DNA of 16,145 nt from Acidobacteriota bacterium (GCA_003222835.1 QHXE01000038.1:1-16145), one strand, 5' to 3'; shown: positions 8,201-15,630, counted from the first letter of the stretch. Made by a program: numbers and translations. Notes: a model not told the origin generated them from the sequence alone.

Positions 8201-8485
8201 TCATTCCTCGCCACGCGTCGGCGGTACATCGTCTGGACGCGGATATTCAAGATGCGTATGTACCGGCCGCTCCGGATGATCGGCAGCATCCTCACTACCC
8301 TCGACCGCAGCCGCCTCTGTCGCCTGATCGGTGTCGGCAAGCTCCTCCACACTCTCTTCGGAAGCTTCCTCAATCGGCGACAGTCCCTGAGGATCACCGG
8401 ATTGTCCCGCGCTCTCTGGACCTACCTGTCCTGGGTCATTCCCGAGTTCGTCGAGCTGCGCCTCGTTATCGCGTAATCTCGCCAC
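8201..8485 (-). CDS. small acidic conserved protein of unknown function
   Basis: A 94-aa, strongly acidic, Cys-free protein with no membrane segment. The start is a GTG at 8485 (MARLRDNEAQLDELG), with AAGGAGGGG immediately upstream; an in-frame ATG at 8533 would add a Cys-rich leader and lacks such a ribosome site. It has a patterned sequence: GPESAGQSGDPQGLS, then EEASEESVEELADTDQA, then DAADHPERPVHTH and a basic/proline end. I believe similar proteins occur in acidobacterial genomes, but this is recollection, not a search. The composition suggests a largely disordered soluble protein. It converges on sufT (25 bp between stops) and follows the dioxygenase gene on the same strand at 93 bp. 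No function can be given. Confidence 0.7.
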   Translation of the reverse strand: MARLRDNEAQLDELGNDPGQVGPESAGQSGDPQGLSPIEEASEESVEELADTDQATEAAAVEGSEDAADHPERPVHTHLEYPRPDDVPPTRGEE

Positions 8486-8578
8486 ATCCCCTCCTTCTGA
8501 ATATTGGCAAGGCCGGCAGGCAGCGCTGGCCAAAATTTGTATCTTCGCTTTGGATGCTGCTTTTGGGGCTTGAGATTA

Positions 8579-9292
8579 CTACTCAGCATCATGATAAATA
8601 ATTCCGAGTGTGAAACGGCGTCCGCGTTTGAGCCTGCTCACGCCGTGACGCAAATTCGTGCGGTAATATCCGCGGCTGGCCTTCACCGCACGGTATCTCG
8701 TAGCGAACACCACCGCTTGGCCTTGTGTAGGCACGATCACTTCAGCTTTTGATTGGGCTCGAGGTTGCTGTTCCACCAGCACGAATTCGCCGCCTTCATA
8801 GTCTGCGCCCGGCTGGCTGAGAAAACATGTCAACTGCAAAGGGAACGCCACGGCGCCGTATATGTCCTGATGAAGGCAATTGAAATCCCCAGCTTCATAA
8901 TGGAGAACTAAGGGCGTCGCCCGAGTCTGGCCGGCCTCTTCGCAAATTTTTATGAAGGCCGAGTGATGTTCAGGAAAAGTATCGCTCTTTCCCAAAGCCT
9001 TGTTCCATTCGTTTGCCAGCGTGGCTAGATACGAGTAGCTATGCTCCCGCAACTCCTGAACAACAGGAGGCAGAGGATACTCAAAGTGCTTGTAGTCACC
9101 CCGCCCGAATCGGTAGCGTGACATGATGATGTGAGAACGGAATTTTGTTGCAGAGGAATACATCTCGGCTAAATCCAAGCACTCAGTTTTGGTAAGAACG
9201 GCGGGCGTCAGCGCATATCCGAATTCCCACAGGGATTGTCGGATCGCCGTCCAATCGAGTCCCGCTAGTCTTTTTGAGATTGATGGATTCAT
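8579..9292 (-). CDS. 2-oxoglutarate/Fe(II)-dependent dioxygenase-like protein
   Basis: A 237-aa protein with the double-stranded beta-helix signature of 2OG-Fe(II) oxygenases. The iron facial triad is visible as LHQDIYG (His141, Asp143) and NLRHGVS (His216), with an Arg at 225 or 226 in KRGRRFTLG that would bind 2-oxoglutarate. The intermediate strand segment FLSQPGADYEGGEFVLVEQQ is typical of the prolyl-4-hydroxylase-like group. Such proteins hydroxylate proteins or repair alkylated bases; the substrate here is unknown. I chose the start at 9292 (MNPSISKRLAG) because it overlaps the stop of a small upstream frame as ATGA. An in-frame start at 9328 would add 12 residues, and neither has a strong ribosome site. 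The small acidic gene follows it on the same strand. Confidence 0.85.
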   Translation of the reverse strand: MNPSISKRLAGLDWTAIRQSLWEFGYALTPAVLTKTECLDLAEMYSSATKFRSHIIMSRYRFGRGDYKHFEYPLPPVVQELREHSYSYLATLANEWNKALGKSDTFPEHHSAFIKICEEAGQTRATPLVLHYEAGDFNCLHQDIYGAVAFPLQLTCFLSQPGADYEGGEFVLVEQQPRAQSKAEVIVPTQGQAVVFATRYRAVKASRGYYRTNLRHGVSRLKRGRRFTLGIIYHDAE

Positions 9293-9522
9293 CGTAATTT
9301 GTCTTTGACAGAGTAGCCACCCACACAATTGAATGATATCCGCATCTTGCGCTCGAATTCGTACCGCGCGTCACCCATGTGTTGCCGGTATTCTTCCCGT
9401 GAAAATGTGCGCTCGGAAGTCGTCCTGAGCGTTTGATATGCAGTCGTGCCTCTTCGGAGCAATCGAAGCCGTCTGGTACAATGCGATTGGTGCTTTGCGT
9501 GGTTTACCCACCAGGTAAGCAA
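9289..9522 (-). CDS. possible small upstream ORF coupled to the dioxygenase
   Basis: A 77-aa open frame whose TGA overlaps the dioxygenase ATG. The C-terminal half (TFSREEYRQHMGDARYEFER) looks protein-like, with mixed charge and heptad-like spacing. The N-terminal half is Arg- and Thr-rich and unremarkable. It begins only 40 bp from the tRNA-Asp gene on the opposite strand, and no good ribosome site is seen. I do not recognise it. It may be a small leader gene, the tail of a lost gene, or chance. Confidence 0.25.
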   Translation of the reverse strand: MLTWWVNHAKHQSHCTRRLRLLRRGTTAYQTLRTTSERTFSREEYRQHMGDARYEFERKMRISFNCVGGYSVKDKLR

Positions 9523-9561
9523 CGCGATTTAGCGGATTTCCAACCATCCGCTGCGAGCAGT

Positions 9562-9638
9562 GGGGACGTAGTTCAGTTGGTTAGAACGCTGCCCTGTCAC
9601 GGCAGAGGCCGCGGGTTCGAGTCCCGTCGTCCCCGCCA
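9562..9638 (+). tRNA. tRNA-Asp (anticodon GTC), CCA encoded
   Basis: A full 77-nt cloverleaf. The acceptor stem GGGGACG (9562-9568) pairs with CGTCCCC (9628-9634), the discriminator is G9635 and CCA is at 9636-9638. The D-arm contains GTTCAGTTGGTTAGAAC, the anticodon loop reads CTGTCAC with anticodon GTC, and the T-arm is GCGGG-TTCGAGT-CCCGT. A 6-bp hairpin (AGCGGA/TCCGCT, 9531-9552) lies just upstream, and TACAAT at 9477-9482 is a weak candidate -10 box. An integrase gene points towards its 3' end, making the tRNA a likely integration site. Confidence 0.97.
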
Positions 9639-9686
9639 TTCTTTCTAAAGCACTTGCGTTAATTTTGGCGAAATCATCGAGGACCC

Positions 9687-9716
9687 AAAAGGGCACGGTT
9701 TTGTGCCCTTTTTTGT
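9687..9716. terminator. bidirectional intrinsic terminator between tRNA-Asp and integrase
   Basis: A perfect 10-bp stem AAAAGGGCAC (9687-9696) / GTGCCCTTTT (9703-9712) with a 6-nt loop is followed by more T residues on the plus strand. On the minus strand the stem itself ends in four T residues. It lies 48 bp after the tRNA and 36 bp from the integrase stop, so it can serve both. Confidence 0.85.
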
Positions 9717-9751
9717 GTCCATTTTCGCCCGGCCAATTCCGTCGGTGGTCC

Positions 9752-10853
9752 TCACGCTGCAACGCCACCCGATACAGACGGTAGTGACGTTGCGTTCGCT
9801 TCGCACGAAAACACCAACGACAAGACCGCTGCCTGAGCTGCATGTTTCGCAGGCGTGATCGCCTGGGTATACACATCCAAGGTGGATCGCAGAGTCGAAT
9901 GCCGCAACAGTTCCTGCATGACTTTGAATTCCGTGCCCACGCTTCTCAGCAGCGTCGAATACGTGTGACGAAACGTGTGCCAGCCGATGCATTTCTGGAT
10001 TCCAACTCTTTGTGCAACCGGCCGGACGTATTTGCGCAAGATCGCTTGTCCCCAATACGGTCTCCGACCCCGATAGCGCCTGCTGGCAAAAACCCAATCA
10101 TCTGGCTTCGTGTAAACGCACTGTTTTCGCCAGTCAGACAAAGCATCGGCAAGGCGTGGATGAACGGGCACGGGCTTTTGCGATGACTCGGTCTTGCATG
10201 GGCCGACTACGCCGTATACGATGGATCGCGTTACGTTCATCGTGTATTGAACAAGATCGATGTCACCCCATTTCAAGCCGAACAACTCGCTCTGCCGCAA
10301 GCCGGTGGATACTGCGAGGAGAACCAAGGTTCGTTCTCGAATGCCTAGACTGTCCATCAGCGCCTTGATTTCCGCGGGCATCAGGACGGTTGGTGCTCTG
10401 CGGCGTTTCGCACTCTGACGAACGAGGTAGATTGGATTGCGGTCAAACAGCTCGTATCGGCAAGCATGATTGAAGAGAACGGACATCAGATTTCGAATTT
10501 TGGCACAACTGCTTTTCGCCAAGGGCAAACGTCGAAGCCAAGATTCGACTTGTATTGTTCTGACCTCAGCCAGTTCGTAATGCCGCCAGTGGGGAAGAAC
10601 CCAGCGGGTTAGGTACGCCTGGTACGTCTTCTTGGTCGAGTAACTGCGCCATGTGTTGTCCCTTGCGAGTTCCCGTTGCTCGAAATGATCGCAGAGCTGA
10701 GCGACCGTAATTGAGCGAGAACCCATCCGCACTTTGTCGGAATTGATCTCTGCCAACAGGACAGCGATAGCAGAACGGGCGCCAGCTTCGTCCAGGTAGC
10801 CATACAGCAGGCCCCTCCTTGCGACTTACCAATGCTAGACTCCCGTTTTGCAT
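9752..10853 (-). pseudogene. phage-type tyrosine recombinase (integrase), frameshifted near the N-terminus
   Basis: The main frame (stop at 9752, open back to a TAA near 10825) encodes an integrase with a SAM-like core-binding domain (ITVAQLCDHFEQRELAR...) and a complete catalytic domain. Counted from a TTG at 10756, these are Arg154 (TGLRQSELFGLKWGDID), Lys188, His260 and Arg263 (WHTFRHTYS), His286 (LLRHSTLRSTLD) and Tyr296. The natural start is probably an ATG at 10853 with GGAGG 6 nt upstream. It opens MQNGSLALVSRKEGPAVW, which looks like the integrase N-terminus, but in another frame. The main frame picks up at GYLDEAGARSAIAVLLAEI. Compared with related integrases as I remember them, about 30 residues are missing between these parts. 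A shortened product from the TTG could still hold the active site. It lies next to tRNA-Asp. Confidence 0.8.
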
Positions 10854-10867
10854 TCTCAGCCTCCGTG

Positions 10868-11379
10868 ACCGCAGTTGCGGCGCACGAGGATTCTCACGTA
10901 TTACGGGAACCAGGGGGAGGGGGAGTCAGCGGGCACCTGGGTGAATTGCTTTGCGGCGGCAATGCTCCTATAGGACGTTAATGTCTCACAAGCCCGTTTC
11001 TGGCTAACTTCCGTGTAGTCGACGATTCTGAGGTTGATGGCGACAAGCGCGTTTCTCGTTACCGATTTCCCAGATCGAGCAGCCAAGCGTTACCTGAGAG
11101 AACTCTTCCCAAATGAATAGTGTCTATTTTCCTCGACCAACACGAAGTCCGAGGCACATCTGGGCGCGAACCCGGCAGTAGAAGCGGTCAGCGTTACGGG
11201 CGGTACTTTGGGCCGTCGCCAGGGCCGGTCAACCCCGCGACCGCGAGTCAGCTGTGAATCGTAAAGAAACGGTACCTGAGCCGTGCGCTGCAGAATCGCA
11301 CTCGGTGTGGGGTGCCAGAGGTGGTTGGTCAACACAGGAACTTTTCCAGAAGCGCTGCGTATGGTCTAAGGAGGATCTC
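10868..11379. other. intergenic stretch without a supportable gene
   Basis: About 0.5 kb between the divergent integrase and serine hydrolase genes. Short open frames on both strands lack ribosome sites and have no recognisable content. A 27-codon plus-strand frame from 11037 (MATSAFLVTDFPDRAAKRYL...) is protein-like but has no support. It contains a purine-rich run (CAGGGGGAGGGGGAG, 10911-10925). The promoter of the hydrolase must lie here, but I see no convincing -35/-10 pair. It probably belongs to a decayed integrated element. Confidence 0.5.
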
Positions 11380-12927
11380 ATGCGCAATCTTGCCGTTTCC
11401 CTCATCCTGCTCACCTCGTTCGCCGTCGCCCAAACCGCGGTCATGCCTGAAAAACAGTGGGGAGAGACCGTGACAGGTCTGATGCGCAAGGGAGACATTC
11501 CTGGACTGTCCATTGCAGTCATTCGTGACGGCAAGATCCACTGGGAAGGCGAGTTTGGGCAGAAAAACGCCGTGAACGACGGGGTAACGGACGGTCCGGT
11601 CCTACGGGATACGCTCTTCTCAGCCGCCTCTCTGAGCAAGCCGGTCTTCGCTTATATCGTGCTCAGACTTGTTGACCGCGGCGTCATCGATCTTGATAAA
11701 CCTCTCTACACTTACGGTTTTGCGTATGATCGCATCGACAAGGATTCCCGCTCGAAACTCATTACGGCCCGCAGAGTCCTTGACCATACGACAGGGCTCC
11801 CCAACTGGGGAGGGACGCCACTCGAATTCTTGTTCACGCCAGGGGAGAAGTTTAACTACTCCGGCGAAGGGTACGTGTACTTGCAGGGGGTCGTCGAGCA
11901 TGTAACTGGAAAATCACTTGAGGAACTCGCGCAGCAGGAGGTTTTCGCGCCCCTCAAAATGGAGCACAGCACTTTCCGGTGGCGCCCCATCCTCGCAAAC
12001 CAATTGGCCATAGGCAAGTTGGAGACGGACCAACCGATAACATGGGATTCCCCCTCCGAAAATCCTGCTTCCAGCCTGCTCACGACCGCACATGACTACG
12101 CGAAATTCCTGGTCGTGCTCATGAATGGAGTCGGGCTCAAGCAGGCGACGTTCCAACAAATGTGGTCGCCACAGGTTGCGGTTCCCCAGATGGGCCCCGG
12201 AATATCCTTTGGGCTGGGCTGGGGAATTGAGCAGGTTGGGGCCTCGAAGTACATCTATCACGGCGGCAACAACGTGGCTTTTAAAGGCGCGGCGTTCGCA
12301 TGCCCGGAAAAGCACGAAGGATTGGTGTACTTAACAAATAGCGAAGGCGGTATGACGATCGAGTCCGCGCTCGTCAAGGCAATCGAAGGTGGCGACCATC
12401 CCGGGCTTTTTTCGGAAACGGAGCCATACACGTCGCCGAGATGGGTCGCTCGCACCGAACTTATACGCTTGTTTACGCAAGACAACCTGGACGAAGCGCT
12501 ACGGCGTTATCGTGAACTCAAGGCTGAGCGGCCTAAGGCTATTGACGAGGACCTGACCCGCATCCTCGGGCGCTATCTGGGAAACAATGGAAGGCTGGAA
12601 GCCGCGATCGCGGTCTCCAAGGAAAACGTTCACAATTATCCGAAGTCAGCGAGGGCTGTGGACTCACTCATCTGGGCCTATGTCCTTTCGGGAAACGTGC
12701 CCCTTGCCATCCAGACGGACAAGTTGGCCCGTGAGGTCGACCCGTCGAACAAGGACCGATGGGACTCGATCGAAAGCTGGCTGACCGAATATCAAGCCCG
12801 CATAGAAAAGCCTTTCGCCCTTCCTGAAACGACATTGAAAAATTACGCTGGTGTGTACGATGCGGGGCAGGTCTCCGTCAAAGATGGTTATCTGATCTTC
12901 AGGCCTTCAGTTCCGAACGAACCCTAA
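11380..12927 (+). CDS. secreted serine hydrolase (beta-lactamase/PBP4-like) with frameshifted C-terminus
   Basis: A 515-aa exported member of the class C beta-lactamase/esterase family (PF00144 type). The start at 11380 follows a near-perfect ribosome site, AAGGAGGATCTC-ATG, and a signal peptide (MRNLAVSLILLTSFAVAQTA, cleavage near 17). Catalytic motifs: Ser84-x-x-Lys87 in SAASLSKP, Tyr160 in NYSGEGY, and His294-Gly-Gly in YHGGNNVAF. Residues 395-510 hold helical, TPR-like repeats (DNLDEALRRYRELKAERP, GRLEAAIAVSKENVHNYP, GNVPLAIQTDKLAREVDP), common in this family. A C-terminal small beta domain begins at LKNYAGVYD but stops early at RPSVPNEP. One base ahead, from 12902, the frame reads GLQFRTNPNGDPVEVVV to a TAA at 12971, which looks like the rest of that domain. 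Substrate unknown; the catalytic domain is intact, so function is possible. Confidence 0.85.
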   Translation: MRNLAVSLILLTSFAVAQTAVMPEKQWGETVTGLMRKGDIPGLSIAVIRDGKIHWEGEFGQKNAVNDGVTDGPVLRDTLFSAASLSKPVFAYIVLRLVDRGVIDLDKPLYTYGFAYDRIDKDSRSKLITARRVLDHTTGLPNWGGTPLEFLFTPGEKFNYSGEGYVYLQGVVEHVTGKSLEELAQQEVFAPLKMEHSTFRWRPILANQLAIGKLETDQPITWDSPSENPASSLLTTAHDYAKFLVVLMNGVGLKQATFQQMWSPQVAVPQMGPGISFGLGWGIEQVGASKYIYHGGNNVAFKGAAFACPEKHEGLVYLTNSEGGMTIESALVKAIEGGDHPGLFSETEPYTSPRWVARTELIRLFTQDNLDEALRRYRELKAERPKAIDEDLTRILGRYLGNNGRLEAAIAVSKENVHNYPKSARAVDSLIWAYVLSGNVPLAIQTDKLAREVDPSNKDRWDSIESWLTEYQARIEKPFALPETTLKNYAGVYDAGQVSVKDGYLIFRPSVPNEP

Positions 12928-12960
12928 CGGTGACCCCGTGGAGGTCGTCGTTTCGAAGAT

Positions 12961-12980
12961 CCCGTGTGCGTAAACACGGG
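12961..12980. repeat. hairpin after the serine hydrolase
   Basis: A perfect 7-bp inverted repeat CCCGTGT (12961-12967) / ACACGGG (12974-12980) with a 6-nt loop overlaps the TAA that ends the shifted hydrolase frame. There is no T-tract, so it is at best a weak or Rho-assisted terminator. It is followed by GGGTAGCCCA, which resembles GGGTGGCCCA at 14942. Confidence 0.4.
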
Positions 12981-13347
12981 GCGGGTAGCCCACACATCGC
13001 TTTCGTTCTTTTGGGTTACCACAAGTCTTCGTGGCGCTTACGTATCGCGCTGGAAAGTTATTCGATAAGTGGGAGTAACGGATGCATCTTCTAACATCTG
13101 GAGACCAGTACAAATTCCGCGCGTTTCAAGTCCGAGCAAAGTTCGTTCTATGGGCCGCTTTGTCCCCAAAAGTCGGCATAGCATCACGTTTTCTCGCAGC
13201 AACGGCATCTCGTCGCATGAAAGGTGCCATGCGCGTTTATGAGGACTCAACTCATCTCCTGTCGCTTGCCAAAAGCCGATAGCGCGCTATTACGGTCGTC
13301 GCTCTTTCACTACCTGTGCCGTTTCGTCTCTTTTTCGTCAGGTGGAT
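12981..13347. other. intergenic stretch without a supportable gene
   Basis: Several overlapping short frames on both strands lack ribosome sites and recognisable motifs. The segment separates the serine hydrolase from the convergent greB gene. No T-rich terminator is seen for greB, whose stop is at 13348. Confidence 0.5.
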
Positions 13348-13950
13348 TTAGCGTCGGCGAGTGAGTCCCTTTGCCGAGGCCTCGGACCCAGACGGTTCAC
13401 GGAACGGTTCCACAGAAATGGGCTCGTAACACACTTCCAGCACGGTCAGGTATTCTGTACCGCCCGGCAATTGAAGGACTACGCTGTCACCCGCTGCCGA
13501 CTTCATCAACGCGCGCCCCAGAGGTGACACCCAACTGATGTGGTTGCGGTTGAGATCGACCTCGTCGGTGCCCACGATGCTCACCACTCGCTCCGCTCCC
13601 GCGGCATTGGCATAGCGCACGGTCGCTCCGAAGAATGCCCTCGTCGCCGCCTGCCCCGCTCTCGGAGCTTCCGGGTCCACCACTTCCGCGGCTTCGATTC
13701 GTTTCGTGAGAAAGCGAATCCGCCCATCGATCTGCCGCAGCCGCCGCTTGCCGTACTGATAGTCGGCGTTTTCACTGCGATCGCCGTTGCCGGCAGCCCA
13801 CGCCACCACCTCCGTCACGGCCGGGCGTTCCCTGGTGAACAGAAACCGGTGCTCATCTTTGAGGCGCTCGAGCCCGCTCCGCGTTATGTAGTTCTTGCCT
13901 GGCGTCGCGGGCTCGTCCCTTTGTGGTTTTCTCGTAAACCCTTTTCGCAT
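13348..13950 (-). CDS. greB: transcription elongation factor GreB
   Basis: A 200-aa Gre factor, which enters the secondary channel of RNA polymerase and stimulates cleavage of backtracked RNA. The start at 13950 (MRKGFTRKP) fits GreB; an in-frame ATG at 14043 would run into the divergent promoter region. Visible features: YITRSGLERLKDEHRFL, ERPAVTEVVAWAAGNGDR, and SENADYQYGKRRLRQIDGRI, which is the GreA/GreB coiled-coil tip with its acidic residues and favours GreB. Then comes the C-terminal FKBP-like domain (FGATVRYANAAG, ISWVSPLGRALM). It is about 40 residues longer than E. coli GreB, with an N-terminal basic leader and a C-terminal Ser/Glu/Arg tail. The gene diverges from the pseudouridine synthase gene with 85 bp between starts. 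Confidence 0.92.
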   Translation of the reverse strand: MRKGFTRKPQRDEPATPGKNYITRSGLERLKDEHRFLFTRERPAVTEVVAWAAGNGDRSENADYQYGKRRLRQIDGRIRFLTKRIEAAEVVDPEAPRAGQAATRAFFGATVRYANAAGAERVVSIVGTDEVDLNRNHISWVSPLGRALMKSAAGDSVVLQLPGGTEYLTVLEVCYEPISVEPFREPSGSEASAKGLTRRR

Positions 13951-14035
13951 CTCGTAGTCTTTCCAGCGCGAATCCAGTGGGTGCCCAATGGCGGACAACT
14001 CCTGCCGCAGATGCCATAGCTTACACTCAAACAAC

Positions 14036-14932
14036 ATGCTCAACCGGGGCTATGCCTATACCACGATCATCAGCAGCAAACATCAGGGACGAACCCTGCT
14101 CTCCCACTTGGCAAGCCTTTACCCACACTCAACCCCGCAAGCTTGGCAACAAAATCTGAACAACCGCGAAGTCACCGTCAACGGCATCACCGCCGCCGGA
14201 AGCGAATCGCTCATTGTAGGCCAAACTCTTGTCTGGAACCGTCCACCCTGGATCGAACCAGACTCCCCTCAAAACTTCGAAGTCCTGTTTGAAGACCCCT
14301 ATCTGTTGGCCGTCAACAAACCTAGCGGGCTGCCCACCCTCCCCGGCGGCGGCTTCATGGAAAACACCCTCCTGCGCTTGGTGCAAAAGCAAACCCCCAA
14401 CGCCAACCCTCTCCACCGGTTGGGCCGAGCCACTTCCGGCATCGTCCTCTTCGCCAAAACACCGCAGGCGGCCTCTAAACTATTGGCAAACTGGAACACA
14501 TCCAGAATTCAAAAAATCTACCGAGCGCTGGCGCAAGACGTTGCACAGCACGACACCTACGAAATTCTCACACCCATCGGCCTTGTACCGCACCCGCTCA
14601 TCGGTTCCGTGTGGGCCGCCAACCCAAGTGGCAAACCGTCAAAGTCATTGGCGAAAGTGATCTCGCGCACTACAAGCACCACAACATTTGAGGTAAGGCT
14701 AAATTCGGGCCGCCCTCATCAAATCAGAATCCATCTGGCATCCATCGGCCATCCCCTGGTAGGCGATCCTCTGTACGGCTTAACCGGCCAACCTCTTGAA
14801 AATCTCCCCGGCCTCCCGGGCGATGGAGGATATTTCCTGCACGCCCAATTTCTGAATTTCCAACACCCCATCACCGGAGAACAAATCAATCTTGAGGCAG
14901 CTTTGCCGTCTAGATTCTCATTGCATCAGTAG
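14036..14932 (+). CDS. RluA-family pseudouridine synthase with Gly in place of catalytic Asp
   Basis: A 298-aa RluA-type enzyme that would convert uridine to pseudouridine in rRNA or tRNA. The N-terminus (RTLLSHLASLYP...NREVTVNG) is an S4-like RNA-binding domain. The catalytic domain starts at FEVLFEDPYLLAVNKPSGLP and includes LNSGRPHQIRIHLASIGHPL and VGDPLYG. The signature motif, normally HRLD..TSG with the nucleophilic Asp, reads HRLGRATSG here (codon GGC, one base from GAC). I recall HRLGR variants in some plant organellar homologues, so this may be a natural subgroup rather than an error. The start at 14036 is preferred by homology; a frame start at 13988 is possible, and neither has a good ribosome site. 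Divergent from greB. Confidence 0.85.
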   Translation: MLNRGYAYTTIISSKHQGRTLLSHLASLYPHSTPQAWQQNLNNREVTVNGITAAGSESLIVGQTLVWNRPPWIEPDSPQNFEVLFEDPYLLAVNKPSGLPTLPGGGFMENTLLRLVQKQTPNANPLHRLGRATSGIVLFAKTPQAASKLLANWNTSRIQKIYRALAQDVAQHDTYEILTPIGLVPHPLIGSVWAANPSGKPSKSLAKVISRTTSTTTFEVRLNSGRPHQIRIHLASIGHPLVGDPLYGLTGQPLENLPGLPGDGGYFLHAQFLNFQHPITGEQINLEAALPSRFSLHQ

Positions 14933-14941
14933 GTTCACGGC

Positions 14942-15113
14942 GGGTGGCCCATCTTTGCATTGCACCATTCCCACGGAGAGTGCCCCATCCTTGCGTTTTT
15001 TGCAAGGGTGGGCGGCGATGCTGCCGGCGCAACTCTTGTCCGTTCTACACCGCCCGTTGTGTATGCCGTCGTCGTACCCGCCCTTTTCGCCTACGCGAAG
15101 GACGGGGCACCCG
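14942..15113. repeat. GC-rich intergenic repeat-like segment with a strong hairpin
   Basis: Between the convergent pseudouridine synthase and AHSA1 genes. CCCATCCTTGC (14984-14994) pairs with GCAAGGGTGGG (15002-15012) as an 11-bp stem with one G-T wobble and a loop of G plus six T. The flanks carry GGGTGGCCCA at the left edge and GGGGCACCC near 15105-15113, roughly an inverted pair. I recall such sequences as dispersed intergenic repeats in acidobacterial genomes. The hairpin lacks a trailing T-tract, but it may help end transcription. No gene is supported here. Confidence 0.5.
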
Positions 15114-15120
15114 CATCTTC

Positions 15121-15630
15121 TTATTTCGCCTGCGCTAGCTTCGTAACAACTGCGGCAACTTTATCGAGTATCTGGTTCCAGCCCTCTACTTGACCGCTGT
15201 TTTTGGCGCTCTCCATACTTTCATTTCCAATGAAGGTGAGTTTCGTCTGGCCGTCTCCAAAATCCTCAAAGGTAATCACATCGTACACATCGTCCATGGC
15301 CTCATGTTCAATTCCATATTCTGCAGGCTCAACCTTGTTTCCCTCCGAGTCCGAAAAGTACATGGAGGAAACGATCTTCTCGTGCAGAACAATCTCGTGG
15401 TATTCACCCGCATTCCAGCCCTCCTGTCCATCCGGCGCTCTCATGCAGCAGAGAAATTTTCCTCCCACTCGAAAATCAATTTTGCAAACGGGCGCAGTAA
15501 AGCCCTTCGGTCCCCACCACTGCATCACGTACTTCGGGTCTGTCCACGCCTTCCAAACCAGTTCGCGTGGGGCATCAAAAACTCTTGTGATCACCATCCG
15601 CTCTGTCTCGTTAACCATGTTTTTTGTCAT
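15121..15630 (-). CDS. AHSA1/SRPBCC-domain protein
   Basis: A 169-aa protein of the AHSA1 (Aha1-like) branch of the SRPBCC/START superfamily, a small lipid- or ligand-binding fold. Family features: ITRVFDAPRELVWKAWTDP at the N-terminus, MQWWGPKGFTAPVCKIDFRV, then the ...GQTKLTFIGNESMES and EGWNQILDKVAAVV helix at the C-terminus. The start at 15630 overlaps the upstream ArsR gene by 20 bp, with GGGTGA just before it; a second ATG at 15618 is possible. Such proteins are very often paired with an ArsR regulator. The ligand is unknown, and the name does not imply an Hsp90 role in bacteria. Confidence 0.9.
   Translation of the reverse strand: MTKNMVNETERMVITRVFDAPRELVWKAWTDPKYVMQWWGPKGFTAPVCKIDFRVGGKFLCCMRAPDGQEGWNAGEYHEIVLHEKIVSSMYFSDSEGNKVEPAEYGIEHEAMDDVYDVITFEDFGDGQTKLTFIGNESMESAKNSGQVEGWNQILDKVAAVVTKLAQAK

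Noticed and set aside
9529..9876. Minus-strand open frame containing GTTGLEPAASAVTGQRSN
   Set aside because: It is the antisense translation of the tRNA-Asp gene and the terminator, a common spurious protein in databases.
10901..11086. 61-codon minus-strand frame before the integrase
   Set aside because: No ribosome site and no recognisable content; kept only as part of the unassigned stretch.
13540..14019. 159-codon plus-strand frame over greB
   Set aside because: It is antisense to clear GreB motifs and has no ribosome site.
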